DNA of 64,000 nt from positions 1,472,501-1,536,500 of the forward strand of contig JADKJX010000001.1 of NCBI GenBank assembly GCA_016720775.1. Reading direction: 5' to 3'. Position numbers and translations under genes: made by a program. A model generated the notes under the pieces. That model was not told the DNA's origin and ran no database searches. It worked only from the letters and a program-made list of their open reading frames with translations. Below are positions 8,439 to 18,051 of the stretch, in pieces; position 1 is the stretch's first letter; each line of letters starts with the position of its first letter. Source of the DNA: Chitinophagaceae bacterium (GTDB lineage: Bacteria; Bacteroidota; Bacteroidia; Chitinophagales; Chitinophagaceae).

Positions 8439-11400
8439 ATGAAAAGAATTGTACCCCTCTTGATCACTACTGTACTATTATGTTCAGTAACCAATGCACA
8501 GGTATTACGTGCATTTTCTCCACGGTATTACAACCCTTCGGTGAAGGGAAATATCGTTTACGTTTCCAACAGTATTATTTCCACCTCAGGTGTGGGATCT
8601 GGCACCCCGGGTACCGGTGAAGTGCCTCCCTTGGGTTCGTCTATGGATAATAATGGAAACGGAATTAATATCGACGTGGATAATCCAGCTCCCGTTACAA
8701 AGCTTCCTTTTGGGAGTGTATGGAATTATCATGGAAAAAATGCTGCGCCACCAAATGATGGGGCTGGCAGAACCTGGATCAACTCTAATTATGTTTTAAA
8801 TGGACCATGGAATGTAAATGCGGTACCGGTAAACGGGCCTGGTAAATATGGTTATAGTTCAGGCCAGACAACCTGCATGCCAAGTGGCCAGGCTCCAACT
8901 TGTACCCCGGGAGCGGGAAATAAGTATATATCTTACTATTTCCGGAGCACAGTAAATTTTTCTGCACTTGAACTGTCTACTACATTTTCTTCAATACAAT
9001 TGAACTTATTAAGAAACGATGGAATTGTGGTTTATATAAACGGTGTGGAAAGGATCCGTGATAATATGCCTGGCGGCGGCATTGTATACGGAACGCTGGC
9101 TTCTTCTAACATTGCACCCGGTGCTGCAGAAGCAGTTTCGTATAATTTAAGCCCAGCTTTTTTTACGTCTGGAAATAATACCATTGCAGTGGAAGTGCAT
9201 TTGTCTGCAGCTGCCAATGCAGATATGTCTTTTGATATGCAGGTATTGGGACTTAGTGACAATGGTACCTTTAATTCATCAACTGCAGATCTCAACCTGC
9301 CATCCTGCTCTAACGTCCTTTTTGCAGGTTTGTATTGGGGAGCAGGCGAAGGTCTTAATGGCGGAAGTACTGCCTGGATCACGGGTGAAACATCTTGTAA
9401 ATTGAAATTACCGGGTGCTGCGTCATACACTACTATCACTTCTACGCAAACTGATTACTATAACTCCGGTGCCCCGGTAGGTTTTGCTTATACAGGCTTC
9501 CAGTGTTTTGCAAATATTACCGCATTGGTTAATACTACAAACCCAAATGGTACGTATGGTTTAGCCAATGTAACATCGCCGTTGGGTAAGAACAATGCAT
9601 ATGGCGGCTGGACCATTGTGATCGTATATGCTAATCCATCTCTTATCGCCAGGAATTTAACGGTGTTTGACGGATGTGCCGTGGTTCAAAAAGGAAACGC
9701 TCCTGTGGATTTCACACTTAGTGGATTTTTAACACCGCCAACGGGCCCCGTTAGTTGTGAATTAGGTGGCGTAGTTTATGACGGTGACCGCAGCTGGAAA
9801 GACTCTTTTGCCTTTAAACAAAGTGGGGCGGCTTCGTTTTATAATTTAACACCAAATGCAACTGCCGGTACCGATGATATGTGGAACAGCACGATTGGTT
9901 ATAAAGGTGCTGTAGTGGCTACCCGTAACCCTGCGTTCAATAACACTTTAGGTTATGATGCCAATATCATTGATATGCCCAATTCCGGTAATACCCAGTT
10001 GGGTAATAATAAATCTTCAGCAACCGTAAGGCTTGCTTCACCGGATGAAATGGTAATTGCCCATATATTAACTACGTCTATATCGCAGTATAACCCAACA
10101 TTCTCTTTTGATAAAACGGCTGCTGATATAAACGGCGGTTCACTGGTACCGGGCGATAGCATACGTTACCAGATCAACTATAACAACTCAGGTAATGACT
10201 CCAGTACAAATACGATCATTACCGATAACCTTCCGGCCGGAACTACTTATATGCCCGGTACGATCAAGATAGGCGGTGTTTTAAAAACAGATGCACCGGG
10301 TGATGATGAAGCTGAATATGATTTTGCAAATAACAGGATATTATTCCGCGTAGGTGTTGGTGCCAATGCAGTTGCAGGTGGTAAGATCGGTCCGGGTGTG
10401 GGAAATAATGTTGAATTTAAAGTGGTAACGGCTTCAGCTTGTAAAATTGTCAGCTGCGTGGGATCATTGAAAAATAATGCCCGCATAAATTATGCAGGCA
10501 GGTTATCGGGAAATGCGCTTTTTGATTCGAGTGGTGTAATGACATCGGGCTGTATCATAAAAGGGCCGGTTATCAGTCCTTTGTCTGGTCCCTGCTTTGT
10601 ACCAAAAGATACCTTGCTGGTAAATAAATGTGCTACATTAACTGTAACACTTCCGTGGAAAAAATATGCCGGTTATTCTTTTTATTCTGCCATGCCTTTT
10701 ACACCGGCCAATTTGTTTAACCAGTATACACCAATAAGCATTTCCGGTATTTACTGGGCATATTATACCAATGGTGCCGGTTGTTCGGATACAGCACGTA
10801 TCTCGGTTATCATCACCATCTGTATCGATATTGATGATGACAATGACGGTATACCTGACTATGTTGAATTCAATAACCCAGTTGCTTTACAGGATGCAAA
10901 CAGCAATGGAATTCCTAACTGGAAAGATCCTGCATATCCCGGTTATGTTGATAATAACGGCGATGGCGTAAATGATAATTTCGATTATGGCGCCGATTCG
11001 GATAATGATGGAATCCCTAACTTTTACGATACAGACTTCCCTGGCTTCACAGACTCAAACGGCGATGGTGTAAATGACAATGCGGATAAAGATAAAGATG
11101 GTATCCCTAACCAATATGACCTGGATAGTGATAACGACGGCATACCCGATGTGGTGGAATCATATGGTGTGGATACCAATGGTGACGGTATCATTGATAA
11201 TTATACCGATACCGATGCGGATGGATTTTCTCAGAACGTTGATGGGAACAATACCGGTGTTCAGGGATCGGGTAATGGATTGGGTGCACAGGACCTGGAT
11301 GGCGACGGTATCCCTAATTATTTAGATACAGACAGCGACAACGATGGCATACCTGATGTAAGAGAAGCATTGGGAACCGATGCAAATAATGATGGTAAGC

Positions 11401-12773
11401 TAGATGCATTTACAGATGCCAACAGCGATGGTATTGCCGATAATTTTATCCTGGCAACAGCTTTATTAAAAACCGGTCCGGATGTTAGCCCTGTTGATGG
11501 ACGGGCAGATACATACCCTAATAAAAACCTCGACCAGGACCTGCGTCCGAACGCTTATGACCTGGACAGCGATGGGGATGGTATTGCTGATGTTATAGAA
11601 TCAGGATTACCAGATGCAAACCTGAATGGAATTATTGACGGTGTAATGGGAACTAACGGATGGTCAACAACCGTATCGGGTATGGGTGCGTTGAATTTAA
11701 GAAATACAGATGGCGTAGGTAACCCGGATTACCTTGATATTGATTCTGATGATGATGGCATCCCGGATAATATTGAAGGGCAATCAACTGCCGGTTACAA
11801 AATGCCGGTTGCCACCGACACAGATGGCGACGGAATTGTAAACACCTACGATAACCTGGTTGGATTTGGTGGTTCTGGTATCCTGGTTTATGATCACGAT
11901 GGAGATGGTACGCCTGATTACAGGGACCTTGATTCTGATGGAGACAGTCAACCAGACATCGTTGAAGGAAATGACTTTAACCTCAATGGTCAGGCAGATG
12001 ACCTGGTAACATTGACGGGCCTTGATACCGATGCAGATGGTTTGGATAATCGTTTTGATTCATTGAACTCGGTGATAAATGTAAAAGGAACTTCTTACCG
12101 CATGGGTACAGGCGGTACGTTTAGCGGTGATGCTGCACCGGGTTCACGAACAACCGTTCAGAAAAAGTATGCAGCAAATACCGACCGTGACTGGCGGTTC
12201 GTAGGGGTCGTTTTAGCAAAAGAATCACTTGTTTTAAATGCGGTGATGCAGGGCAATGAAGTGTCATCGAACTGGACCATACTTACAGCAGCCGCAGTTG
12301 ATCATTTTGAACTGGAACGCAGTAATGACAACACCCGGTTTAACAAAGTGGGGTCATTATATCAGCCGGTTAAAATAAATGAATTGCAAAACTTCACGTT
12401 GAAGGATGATGTGAGCCGGGTAAATGATGATATCCTTTATTACCGGATCAAAGTGATTACTGCAGACGGCGGCTTTACATACAGCAATATCGCAGCGGTA
12501 CGTAAACCGAAAATGAATATCCCGCTCACATTGATGCCTAACCCTGCCGGTTCTGAAATAGCATTAAGTTTCAATGCTGAAAATGCCGAGGAGATAAATA
12601 TCCGGATGGTAGATAACAATGGAAGGATTGTATATACGCAGAAGCAGAAAGTTACCAAAGGAAGTAACGTCATCCGGTTAACCAACCTGGCAAGATTCAG
12701 CAACGGGCAGTACACGATGCAGGTACAAATGAATAATAAAGTTATTAGCCAGAAATTTATATTGTTTAATTAA
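8439..12773 (+). CDS. Large T9SS-secreted surface protein with DUF11 and calcium-binding type-3 repeats
   Basis: The product has 1444 residues with signal peptide 1-20 (ends VTNAQ). The N-terminal ~540 residues are beta-rich and unassigned. Residues ~553-668 match a DUF11-like domain (SIRYQINYNNSGND, ITDNLPAGTTY). Residues ~796-1210 are filled with thrombospondin type-3-like Asp-rich calcium repeats of the form DSDNDGIPD or DTDGDGI, about twenty in number, and probably form a rigid Ca-dependent stalk. The last ~80 residues are a T9SS type A sorting domain (LMPNPAGSEIALSF ... GQYTMQV ... KFILFN). The protein should be exported by Sec, passed through T9SS and attached to or released at the surface. 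No catalytic motif is seen; an adhesion or gliding role is inference. It is monocistronic, with its own promoter and terminator. Confidence 0.85.
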   Translation: MKRIVPLLITTVLLCSVTNAQVLRAFSPRYYNPSVKGNIVYVSNSIISTSGVGSGTPGTGEVPPLGSSMDNNGNGINIDVDNPAPVTKLPFGSVWNYHGKNAAPPNDGAGRTWINSNYVLNGPWNVNAVPVNGPGKYGYSSGQTTCMPSGQAPTCTPGAGNKYISYYFRSTVNFSALELSTTFSSIQLNLLRNDGIVVYINGVERIRDNMPGGGIVYGTLASSNIAPGAAEAVSYNLSPAFFTSGNNTIAVEVHLSAAANADMSFDMQVLGLSDNGTFNSSTADLNLPSCSNVLFAGLYWGAGEGLNGGSTAWITGETSCKLKLPGAASYTTITSTQTDYYNSGAPVGFAYTGFQCFANITALVNTTNPNGTYGLANVTSPLGKNNAYGGWTIVIVYANPSLIARNLTVFDGCAVVQKGNAPVDFTLSGFLTPPTGPVSCELGGVVYDGDRSWKDSFAFKQSGAASFYNLTPNATAGTDDMWNSTIGYKGAVVATRNPAFNNTLGYDANIIDMPNSGNTQLGNNKSSATVRLASPDEMVIAHILTTSISQYNPTFSFDKTAADINGGSLVPGDSIRYQINYNNSGNDSSTNTIITDNLPAGTTYMPGTIKIGGVLKTDAPGDDEAEYDFANNRILFRVGVGANAVAGGKIGPGVGNNVEFKVVTASACKIVSCVGSLKNNARINYAGRLSGNALFDSSGVMTSGCIIKGPVISPLSGPCFVPKDTLLVNKCATLTVTLPWKKYAGYSFYSAMPFTPANLFNQYTPISISGIYWAYYTNGAGCSDTARISVIITICIDIDDDNDGIPDYVEFNNPVALQDANSNGIPNWKDPAYPGYVDNNGDGVNDNFDYGADSDNDGIPNFYDTDFPGFTDSNGDGVNDNADKDKDGIPNQYDLDSDNDGIPDVVESYGVDTNGDGIIDNYTDTDADGFSQNVDGNNTGVQGSGNGLGAQDLDGDGIPNYLDTDSDNDGIPDVREALGTDANNDGKLDAFTDANSDGIADNFILATALLKTGPDVSPVDGRADTYPNKNLDQDLRPNAYDLDSDGDGIADVIESGLPDANLNGIIDGVMGTNGWSTTVSGMGALNLRNTDGVGNPDYLDIDSDDDGIPDNIEGQSTAGYKMPVATDTDGDGIVNTYDNLVGFGGSGILVYDHDGDGTPDYRDLDSDGDSQPDIVEGNDFNLNGQADDLVTLTGLDTDADGLDNRFDSLNSVINVKGTSYRMGTGGTFSGDAAPGSRTTVQKKYAANTDRDWRFVGVVLAKESLVLNAVMQGNEVSSNWTILTAAAVDHFELERSNDNTRFNKVGSLYQPVKINELQNFTLKDDVSRVNDDILYYRIKVITADGGFTYSNIAAVRKPKMNIPLTLMPNPAGSEIALSFNAENAEEINIRMVDNNGRIVYTQKQKVTKGSNVIRLTNLARFSNGQYTMQVQMNNKVISQKFILFN

Positions 12774-12796
12774 AATAATAATAACCAGCAAAGCAC

Positions 12797-12839
12797 AACC
12801 GGGAGGCCGTTTCACTCATGTTAAAAGCGGCTCCCGGTT
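12797..12839 (+). terminator. Terminator after the 8439 surface gene
   Basis: Left arm 12797-12809 (AACCGGGAGGCCG) pairs with right arm 12828-12839 (CGGCTCCCGGTT) with one bulged G, and is followed by a T-rich stretch. It separates the surface gene from cmk. Confidence 0.75.
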
Positions 12840-12883
12840 TAATTTCATTTTGAATTCGTTTTTTTTTGAACCATTTTTGCTGA

Positions 12884-13576
12884 ATGGCGAAGAAGAAAAT
12901 AATAGTAACAATAGATGGCTGGTCATCATGCGGTAAAAGTACCCTGGCAAAACAACTGGCAAAAGTTCTTGGTTATGTTTATGTAGACAGCGGTGCCATG
13001 TACAGGGCTATTACCTTGTACTTTTTGCGAAACCATATTGACTGGACGGATACCAATGAAGTGGATATTGCATTAAGAAATATCAGCATTGAGTTTCATT
13101 ATAACGAAGTGTCTCAACAGTCGGAGATCTTTTTAAACGGAGAAAATGTGGAGTATGTTATCCGTGATCTTGTAATAGCAGAAAAAGTGAGTGATGTGGC
13201 AGCGATTGAAGCGGTACGTTCTTTTGCGGTGGCTCAACAGCAAAACCTGGGAAAGAAAAAAGGCATTGTAATGGATGGCAGGGATATAGGGACCACGGTT
13301 TTTCCCCATGCTGAATTAAAAATATTCATGACTGCCGACACAGTGGTAAGGGTAGAGCGAAGGTTCAAAGAGCTTTATAGCAAAAACCCGAATATAACTA
13401 TCGAAGAAGTAAAGAACAATCTTGAAATGCGTGACTATATAGATTCGAACCGGAAGATCAGCCCATTGCGCAAGGCGGAAGATGCAATTGAAATTGATAA
13501 TACGAACCTGAATATGGATGAGCAATTAAGAATTGCCATTGATATGACAGAAAAAAAATTGAAAACACTTGCATAA
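12884..13576 (+). CDS. cmk: Cytidylate kinase
   Basis: Phosphorylates CMP and dCMP to the diphosphates using ATP. The product is 230 residues, standard length. It has a P-loop of the form GWSSCGKSTL (~residues 12-21), the YVDSGAMYRA motif that binds the nucleotide monophosphate, GRDIGTTVFPHA (~129-140) and an Arg-rich lid (VVRVERRFKEL). The ATG at 12884 places the P-loop at the usual distance from the N-terminus. It stands alone between two T9SS cargo genes. Confidence 0.95.
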   Translation: MAKKKIIVTIDGWSSCGKSTLAKQLAKVLGYVYVDSGAMYRAITLYFLRNHIDWTDTNEVDIALRNISIEFHYNEVSQQSEIFLNGENVEYVIRDLVIAEKVSDVAAIEAVRSFAVAQQQNLGKKKGIVMDGRDIGTTVFPHAELKIFMTADTVVRVERRFKELYSKNPNITIEEVKNNLEMRDYIDSNRKISPLRKAEDAIEIDNTNLNMDEQLRIAIDMTEKKLKTLA

Positions 13577-13599
13577 ATGAGTCACAATGTATACTTTTA
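13569..13599 (+). promoter_or_regulatory. Possible promoter for the 13855 T9SS gene
   Basis: TTG at 13569-13571 and TACTTTTA at 13592-13599 (TAnnTTTG with the last G changed) lie 20 bp apart. If used, the leader is ~250 nt. Apart from this the 13577-13854 gap shows no gene. Confidence 0.35.
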
Positions 13600-13854
13600 C
13601 GAAACCTCCGAGAAACCCTGTACACACAGGTTCATACTTCCCATTTTAATATCCCGTTGAAGAATTCCTCATATTGAGTTGGTTGTGATAGCCATCCATA
13701 TGTTGCGAATGACACTTGAAATAACATATCCTTCCAAAAGCTTCTGAACCCGGTTTCTGAAAAAACCTCTGTATTGGCTCAATGAGCCCGCATTTTCCAA
13801 TTCTCTTGAAAGTTCCCCTTAGCAAGCTTATTACTGATACACATAATCTAGTAT

Positions 13855-14553
13855 ATGAAAATAATTACTGTTACACAAGGATACCGGTCAGTACAACGGG
13901 TTATTAAACTGGTTGTTTTAACCCTGTTTATTGCGCAATCATTTGCTTTTGCAGGAGAGCGGCGGCTGACGATAAAAGATAACATCGCACAAAATGGTTA
14001 TTTACCGGTGGTGTGGACACCCCTGAAGGGCTATTGTTCCCAGGGGATTTCATATTTGTCGTGGAGCAGCCTGCAGGAAAGTAACAGCAGTCATTATGAG
14101 ATACAACGCAGCGACGACGGATTGAATTTTTATAATACCGGAAAAGTGATTGCACAATCGGTTAGTGATAAAGTAGTGGAGTACGGCTTTAATGATTCTA
14201 AAGCAAATGAAGGGATCAACTATTACCGGATCAAGTATTATGATAACGACGGGCATTTTCAGTTCAGTAATACGATTACGCTGAATGTCCGGATTAAGGG
14301 GATCACTATTACAACTATTTACCCGGGCCCTTTTGTAGATAGGGTTAATGTTACCATTGCCAGTGACGTAAGAGCGAATTGTAGTATCACCATGTTTGAT
14401 AACAGTGGGAAGATATTGGTTAGTCAGCAATCCATGTTGAATAAAGGTGTTACCACACTTGTTGTTGACAAATTAGAGAACCTGGCAAAAGGAATATATA
14501 TTATGAAAGTTCAGGCAGGGGAAACCATCTTAACACAAAAACTGATAAAGTAA
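13855..14553 (+). CDS. Small T9SS sorting-domain protein
   Basis: 232 residues: a signal-anchor-like hydrophobic segment (VIKLVVLTLFIAQSFAFA, ~16-33), a fibronectin/Ig-like beta domain of the common Bacteroidota type (LSWSSLQESNSSHYEIQRSDDG, NYYRIKYYD), and a T9SS type A sorting domain (IYPGPFVDRVNVTI ... KGIYIMKVQAG ... QKLIK). Almost the whole protein corresponds to the C-terminal 185 residues of the next gene (14895-16652), so the two are paralogues and this one lacks the extra N-terminal domain. It is probably a surface or secreted protein of unknown role. No catalytic residues are seen. Confidence 0.8.
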   Translation: MKIITVTQGYRSVQRVIKLVVLTLFIAQSFAFAGERRLTIKDNIAQNGYLPVVWTPLKGYCSQGISYLSWSSLQESNSSHYEIQRSDDGLNFYNTGKVIAQSVSDKVVEYGFNDSKANEGINYYRIKYYDNDGHFQFSNTITLNVRIKGITITTIYPGPFVDRVNVTIASDVRANCSITMFDNSGKILVSQQSMLNKGVTTLVVDKLENLAKGIYIMKVQAGETILTQKLIK

Positions 14554-14589
14554 TTTAAGATATAGATAACCAAGCACAAACAAAGATGT

Positions 14590-14608
14590 CCCTCGCTTTT
14601 GGCGGGGG
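14590..14608 (+). terminator. Terminator after the 13855 gene
   Basis: Arms 14590-14596 (CCCTCGC) and 14602-14608 (GCGGGGG) are paired and followed by CTCTTTATTT. The closely similar hairpin at 16676-16698 follows the paralogous gene. Confidence 0.6.
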
Positions 14609-14668
14609 CTCTTTATTTAATATAAGCCTGGTTGGCCTATGCGGAATAAGATTAGTGAAAATTATCCT

Positions 14669-14697
14669 TTGGTTAAATAAAAAAATATGTAATTTTG
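14669..14697 (+). promoter_or_regulatory. Promoter with long leader for the 14919 T9SS gene
   Basis: TTG at 14669-14671 and TAATTTTG at 14690-14697 (a perfect TAnnTTTG) are spaced 18 bp. The predicted start is near 14703, giving a leader of ~190-215 nt with no recognised structured RNA. Confidence 0.55.
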
Positions 14698-14918
14698 CAG
14701 TACCACCTCTTATTAAAGACCACGTCCTTTCCTGAAAACTTATTGATGTTCAAGTCATCTTCTGAAGAACAGTTCGTTCTGTGAGTTTAATTTGAAACGG
14801 TTGTATATTCCCCAATACCTCTGATCTTCCTCAGTATTTCTTACTGGTTATTGATCCCATCATTTAAAAGCTGATTTACCCCGGCTGGTAATTTTTGAAA
14901 CCTTATATACTTATTAGG

Positions 14919-16652
14919 ATGAAAAAGAATACTACTACAAGAAGCAGCGTATTAAAATTATTAAAGCTATTCCTCCTGACAATGATCTTGTTGGGGCTTG
15001 GTAAAAATTCTTCTGCACATAAAGTTGAAAAATATACCGTATCCTGTTTCCTTCAGGGCGAAACAGTTACGATCCACGCCATGGTCTCTTCCATCGGCTA
15101 TAATTCATATATGCACTGGCAATACCGGGTATCACCGGGCGGGGCCTGGGTATATTTAGCAAACGGAAATAATATCATCAACGGCCGTACTTTTTATATT
15201 ACAGGAGCATCTCAGCCTACTTATATCGAAGACTCCACAGAAAATCTTGTTATTGCAAACGTGGGAAGCCCAGCTTATACCACCCAGCTTGACAATGTTG
15301 AATTCAGGTTATTGATGACAGATTTTGGACTGGATCCGGAAACGAACCAGGGCATACCGGTTTATGGTGGCGAAGAGTATGGCGATAAGTATGCAAAATA
15401 CATACGCATCAGGGCCAGGCCAGCAGGAGAGAATTGTTATTCGGCCTGTACCAACAATATGCTGGTGTTAAATCCTGCCGCCGTACCACCGGCATTGGAA
15501 GAATACTTCGGTGGATTTGAAGTTCCCGGCGGCGCAGCAAATAATTTCAGTACACCGGGAACCAATGGGGTAACTGCAAGAGCTGCTACCGATGTAACAC
15601 AGTGGACAACCGGAACATTGGGCGCTAATTCAAGGTACCGCATTGTAAACAATCCTGATTCAATGAACACATCCTTCTCTGCTTTTGCGCCGCATTCGGG
15701 AATGAACATGATGGTTGTTAACGCAAATAATTCATGCACAAACCGGGTATGGTACCGCACCATTACGGTGGCAAATACTGCACAGTTTTACCAGGGTTCA
15801 ATGATCTTCCGGGCATGGTTCTCAAAAATTGGCAGTGCAACGGCAGATCCGGCTGTGATGCTTGAAATTAAAGGCGGAACGGCGGTGACTTCTTCCACAG
15901 CTTCTTATGTTTCTTTAGGAAGTACAACACAAACGATAAGCGGCACACCGGGTACGTGGGTGCAGCTCGTGCTGCAGGTAAACATACCGGTAAACAGTTA
16001 TAAGAAATTGGAAGTAAGCATTAAAACACCCAATAGTTGTACCAGTGCTGCCTATGTTGCCATTGATGACCTTTGCTTGATTGAACCGGTAAGCGGACTG
16101 CTGCCAATTGTGATGACGCCGCTTAAAGCATCTTACGCAAATAGTATCTCTCATCTTTACTGGAGCAGTCTGCAGGAACAAAACTGCAGTTATTTTGAAG
16201 TGCAAAGAAGTAATGATGGTGTAAATTTTAACTACCTGGCCAAGGTAATGGCTAAGGGAAGCAGCGATGCAGAAGTGAATTACCATTTTGATGATATTAA
16301 AGCAGACGCCGGCGTAAATTATTACCGGTTGAAATTGGTTGACCGGGATGGCTACTATCAATACAGCAATATCGCCACCATAAATGTGAATTTCAAAGGC
16401 ATGACCATTACCGGAGTTTACCCCGCACCATTCACCAATAAAGTGAATATAGCAGTGGCGGGTGAAGTAACAGGCAAGGCGGTAATAAACCTGTTTGACG
16501 ATACCGGGAAATTATTGGCTACCCAGCAAAGCATCATTAATAAAGGAATGAATAACCTCGTGTTGGATAACCTGGACAAACTTGCAAAAGGTTTTTACAT
16601 CCTGAAGATACAGGTTGGTGATGCGGTAATGGTAAAGAAATTGATCAAATAA
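14919..16652 (+). CDS. T9SS-secreted protein, paralogous in its C-terminus to the preceding T9SS gene
   Basis: The ATG at 14919 (MKKNTTTRSS...) is preferred because it puts a positively charged n-region directly before the hydrophobic segment LLKLFLLTMILLGLG; an ATG at 14895 would add 8 residues. The N-terminal ~160 residues are Ig/jelly-roll-like. A central ~170-residue segment holds a jelly-roll/MAM-like pattern (WFSKIGSATADPAVML, VAIDDLCL). The C-terminus repeats the domain plus sorting signal of the upstream gene (LYWSSLQEQNCSYFEVQRS, VYPAPFTNKVNIAV, KGFYILKIQVG, KKLIK). It is therefore a T9SS cargo. The MAM-like ending suggests carbohydrate or protein binding; this is inference. Confidence 0.8.
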   Translation: MKKNTTTRSSVLKLLKLFLLTMILLGLGKNSSAHKVEKYTVSCFLQGETVTIHAMVSSIGYNSYMHWQYRVSPGGAWVYLANGNNIINGRTFYITGASQPTYIEDSTENLVIANVGSPAYTTQLDNVEFRLLMTDFGLDPETNQGIPVYGGEEYGDKYAKYIRIRARPAGENCYSACTNNMLVLNPAAVPPALEEYFGGFEVPGGAANNFSTPGTNGVTARAATDVTQWTTGTLGANSRYRIVNNPDSMNTSFSAFAPHSGMNMMVVNANNSCTNRVWYRTITVANTAQFYQGSMIFRAWFSKIGSATADPAVMLEIKGGTAVTSSTASYVSLGSTTQTISGTPGTWVQLVLQVNIPVNSYKKLEVSIKTPNSCTSAAYVAIDDLCLIEPVSGLLPIVMTPLKASYANSISHLYWSSLQEQNCSYFEVQRSNDGVNFNYLAKVMAKGSSDAEVNYHFDDIKADAGVNYYRLKLVDRDGYYQYSNIATINVNFKGMTITGVYPAPFTNKVNIAVAGEVTGKAVINLFDDTGKLLATQQSIINKGMNNLVLDNLDKLAKGFYILKIQVGDAVMVKKLIK

Positions 16653-16675
16653 TTATAACCAGGCACAAATAAACG

Positions 16676-16698
16676 AGCCCTCACTTTTTGCGGGGGCT
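16676..16698. terminator. Terminator between convergent T9SS gene and ispH
   Basis: Arms 16676-16682 (AGCCCTC) and 16692-16698 (GGGGGCT) are followed by a T7 run on the plus strand. The T-run overlaps the ispH stop region on the other strand. Confidence 0.65.
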
Positions 16699-16702
16699 TT
16701 TT

Positions 16703-17941
16703 TTATGCTTCAACCTGCTGAAAGCGTTCGGTTAATTCTTTGCTTTTAATGGTAGTGGGAAAGAAAGAGATGATCTTGTCGATCACTTCTTCCACCAGGG
16801 CATCGGGACAACTTGCTCCACTGGTGATCAGAATCTTTACTTCACCGGTTGGAGGTAAATAATTTTCTGTCACCAGTTCCGCTTTTTGATGCAGGTTATA
16901 ATGCAGGATCTTTTCTGCTGAAAGTATTTTTTCTTCCGCGTTAATAAAATAAGTGGGTAGTTTTTCTTCACATAATTCAACCAGGTGGGATGTATTGCTG
17001 CTGTTGTAACCACCCACTACCACTGCAAAATCTGCCTCCGTTTCCAACAGGCCATAAACGGCAGTCTGGTTATCGTTGGTGGCATAGCACAACGTATCTC
17101 TTGTATCGGCAAAGCGTTCTTCGATCGTATCAATGTCCAACCCGTATTTTTTCATCATCACCTGTTTCAGGAATTCAGAAATGGCTTGTGTATCACTGGC
17201 CAGCATTGTTGTCTGGTTTACCACGCCAATCCGCTCCAGGTGTTTTGTTACATCAAATCCTTCGGAGAATTTTCCGGCGAATTCATTGCTGAAACCTGCC
17301 ACTTCTTTTTCACCTGTAATATATTTACTGAGTTCAATGGCTTCATTCATGTCATTTACGATCACCGTTGGCGTATGTGCCGATGCATGCGAAAACGTAG
17401 CCCTTGTTTCTTCGTGTTTGGGTTTCCCGTGCACCACCACCGTATAATTCTTCCTTGATATCTGCTCGCTGCGGTTCCATACTTTTTCTACAAAGGGACA
17501 GGTGGTGTTGTATTTTTCTGTCGCAATACCGATGGCATTTAGTTTCGCTTCAATATCCAGCGTTGTGCCAAAAGCCGGGATGATGACAACGTCTTCTTTC
17601 GTGAGTTCTTCAAAAGGAAATAATTGTTTGCCGTAGGTATCCTGTAAAAAAAGAATTCCCCGTTCCTCCAGGTCGGTATTTACCTGTTGGTTATGGATCA
17701 TTTCACTCAGTAAAAAGATCCGCTTGCCTGGATTTTCTTCAATGGTCCGGAATGCAATGTCAATGGCATTCTCTACCCCATAGCAAAAACCAAAATGGCG
17801 GGCAAGGTAAATTTTAACCGGCCCAAAGTCGAGCAGGGTAGGACTGAAATCCTTTTTCATTTTGTCCTGCTGCTTGCGTTTATTCTTTACAGCCGTGATC
17901 AGGGGGCTGCGGTAAATGATGGGAACATTAAATTGTTTCAT
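16703..17941 (-). CDS. ispH: 4-hydroxy-3-methylbut-2-enyl diphosphate reductase
   Basis: Last enzyme of the MEP isoprenoid pathway, making IPP and DMAPP through a [4Fe-4S] cluster. At 412 residues it is the long Bacteroidota form, with a ~40-residue N-terminal extension. Cluster ligands are visible as Cys53 (HFGFCYGV), Cys148 (NTTCPFV) and Cys285 (DTLCYATND). The conserved SGASCPD (~375-380) stands where other bacteria have SGAST/SGASAP. The substrate-binding GGYNSSNT loop is at ~310. The ATG at 17941 is used. A -7-like TAACTTTG lies just upstream (17958-17965, minus strand). It stands alone. Confidence 0.95.
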   Translation of the reverse strand: MKQFNVPIIYRSPLITAVKNKRKQQDKMKKDFSPTLLDFGPVKIYLARHFGFCYGVENAIDIAFRTIEENPGKRIFLLSEMIHNQQVNTDLEERGILFLQDTYGKQLFPFEELTKEDVVIIPAFGTTLDIEAKLNAIGIATEKYNTTCPFVEKVWNRSEQISRKNYTVVVHGKPKHEETRATFSHASAHTPTVIVNDMNEAIELSKYITGEKEVAGFSNEFAGKFSEGFDVTKHLERIGVVNQTTMLASDTQAISEFLKQVMMKKYGLDIDTIEERFADTRDTLCYATNDNQTAVYGLLETEADFAVVVGGYNSSNTSHLVELCEEKLPTYFINAEEKILSAEKILHYNLHQKAELVTENYLPPTGEVKILITSGASCPDALVEEVIDKIISFFPTTIKSKELTERFQQVEA

Positions 17942-18051
17942 ACGTAAATAACAACTGCAAAGTTAAATGGTTGCCCGGGATATTGGCTTCGTATTTTTAT
18001 CCGGCAGTGCTTACATTTGGTTATTCATCATCATCAAAAGAATAAAATGAA

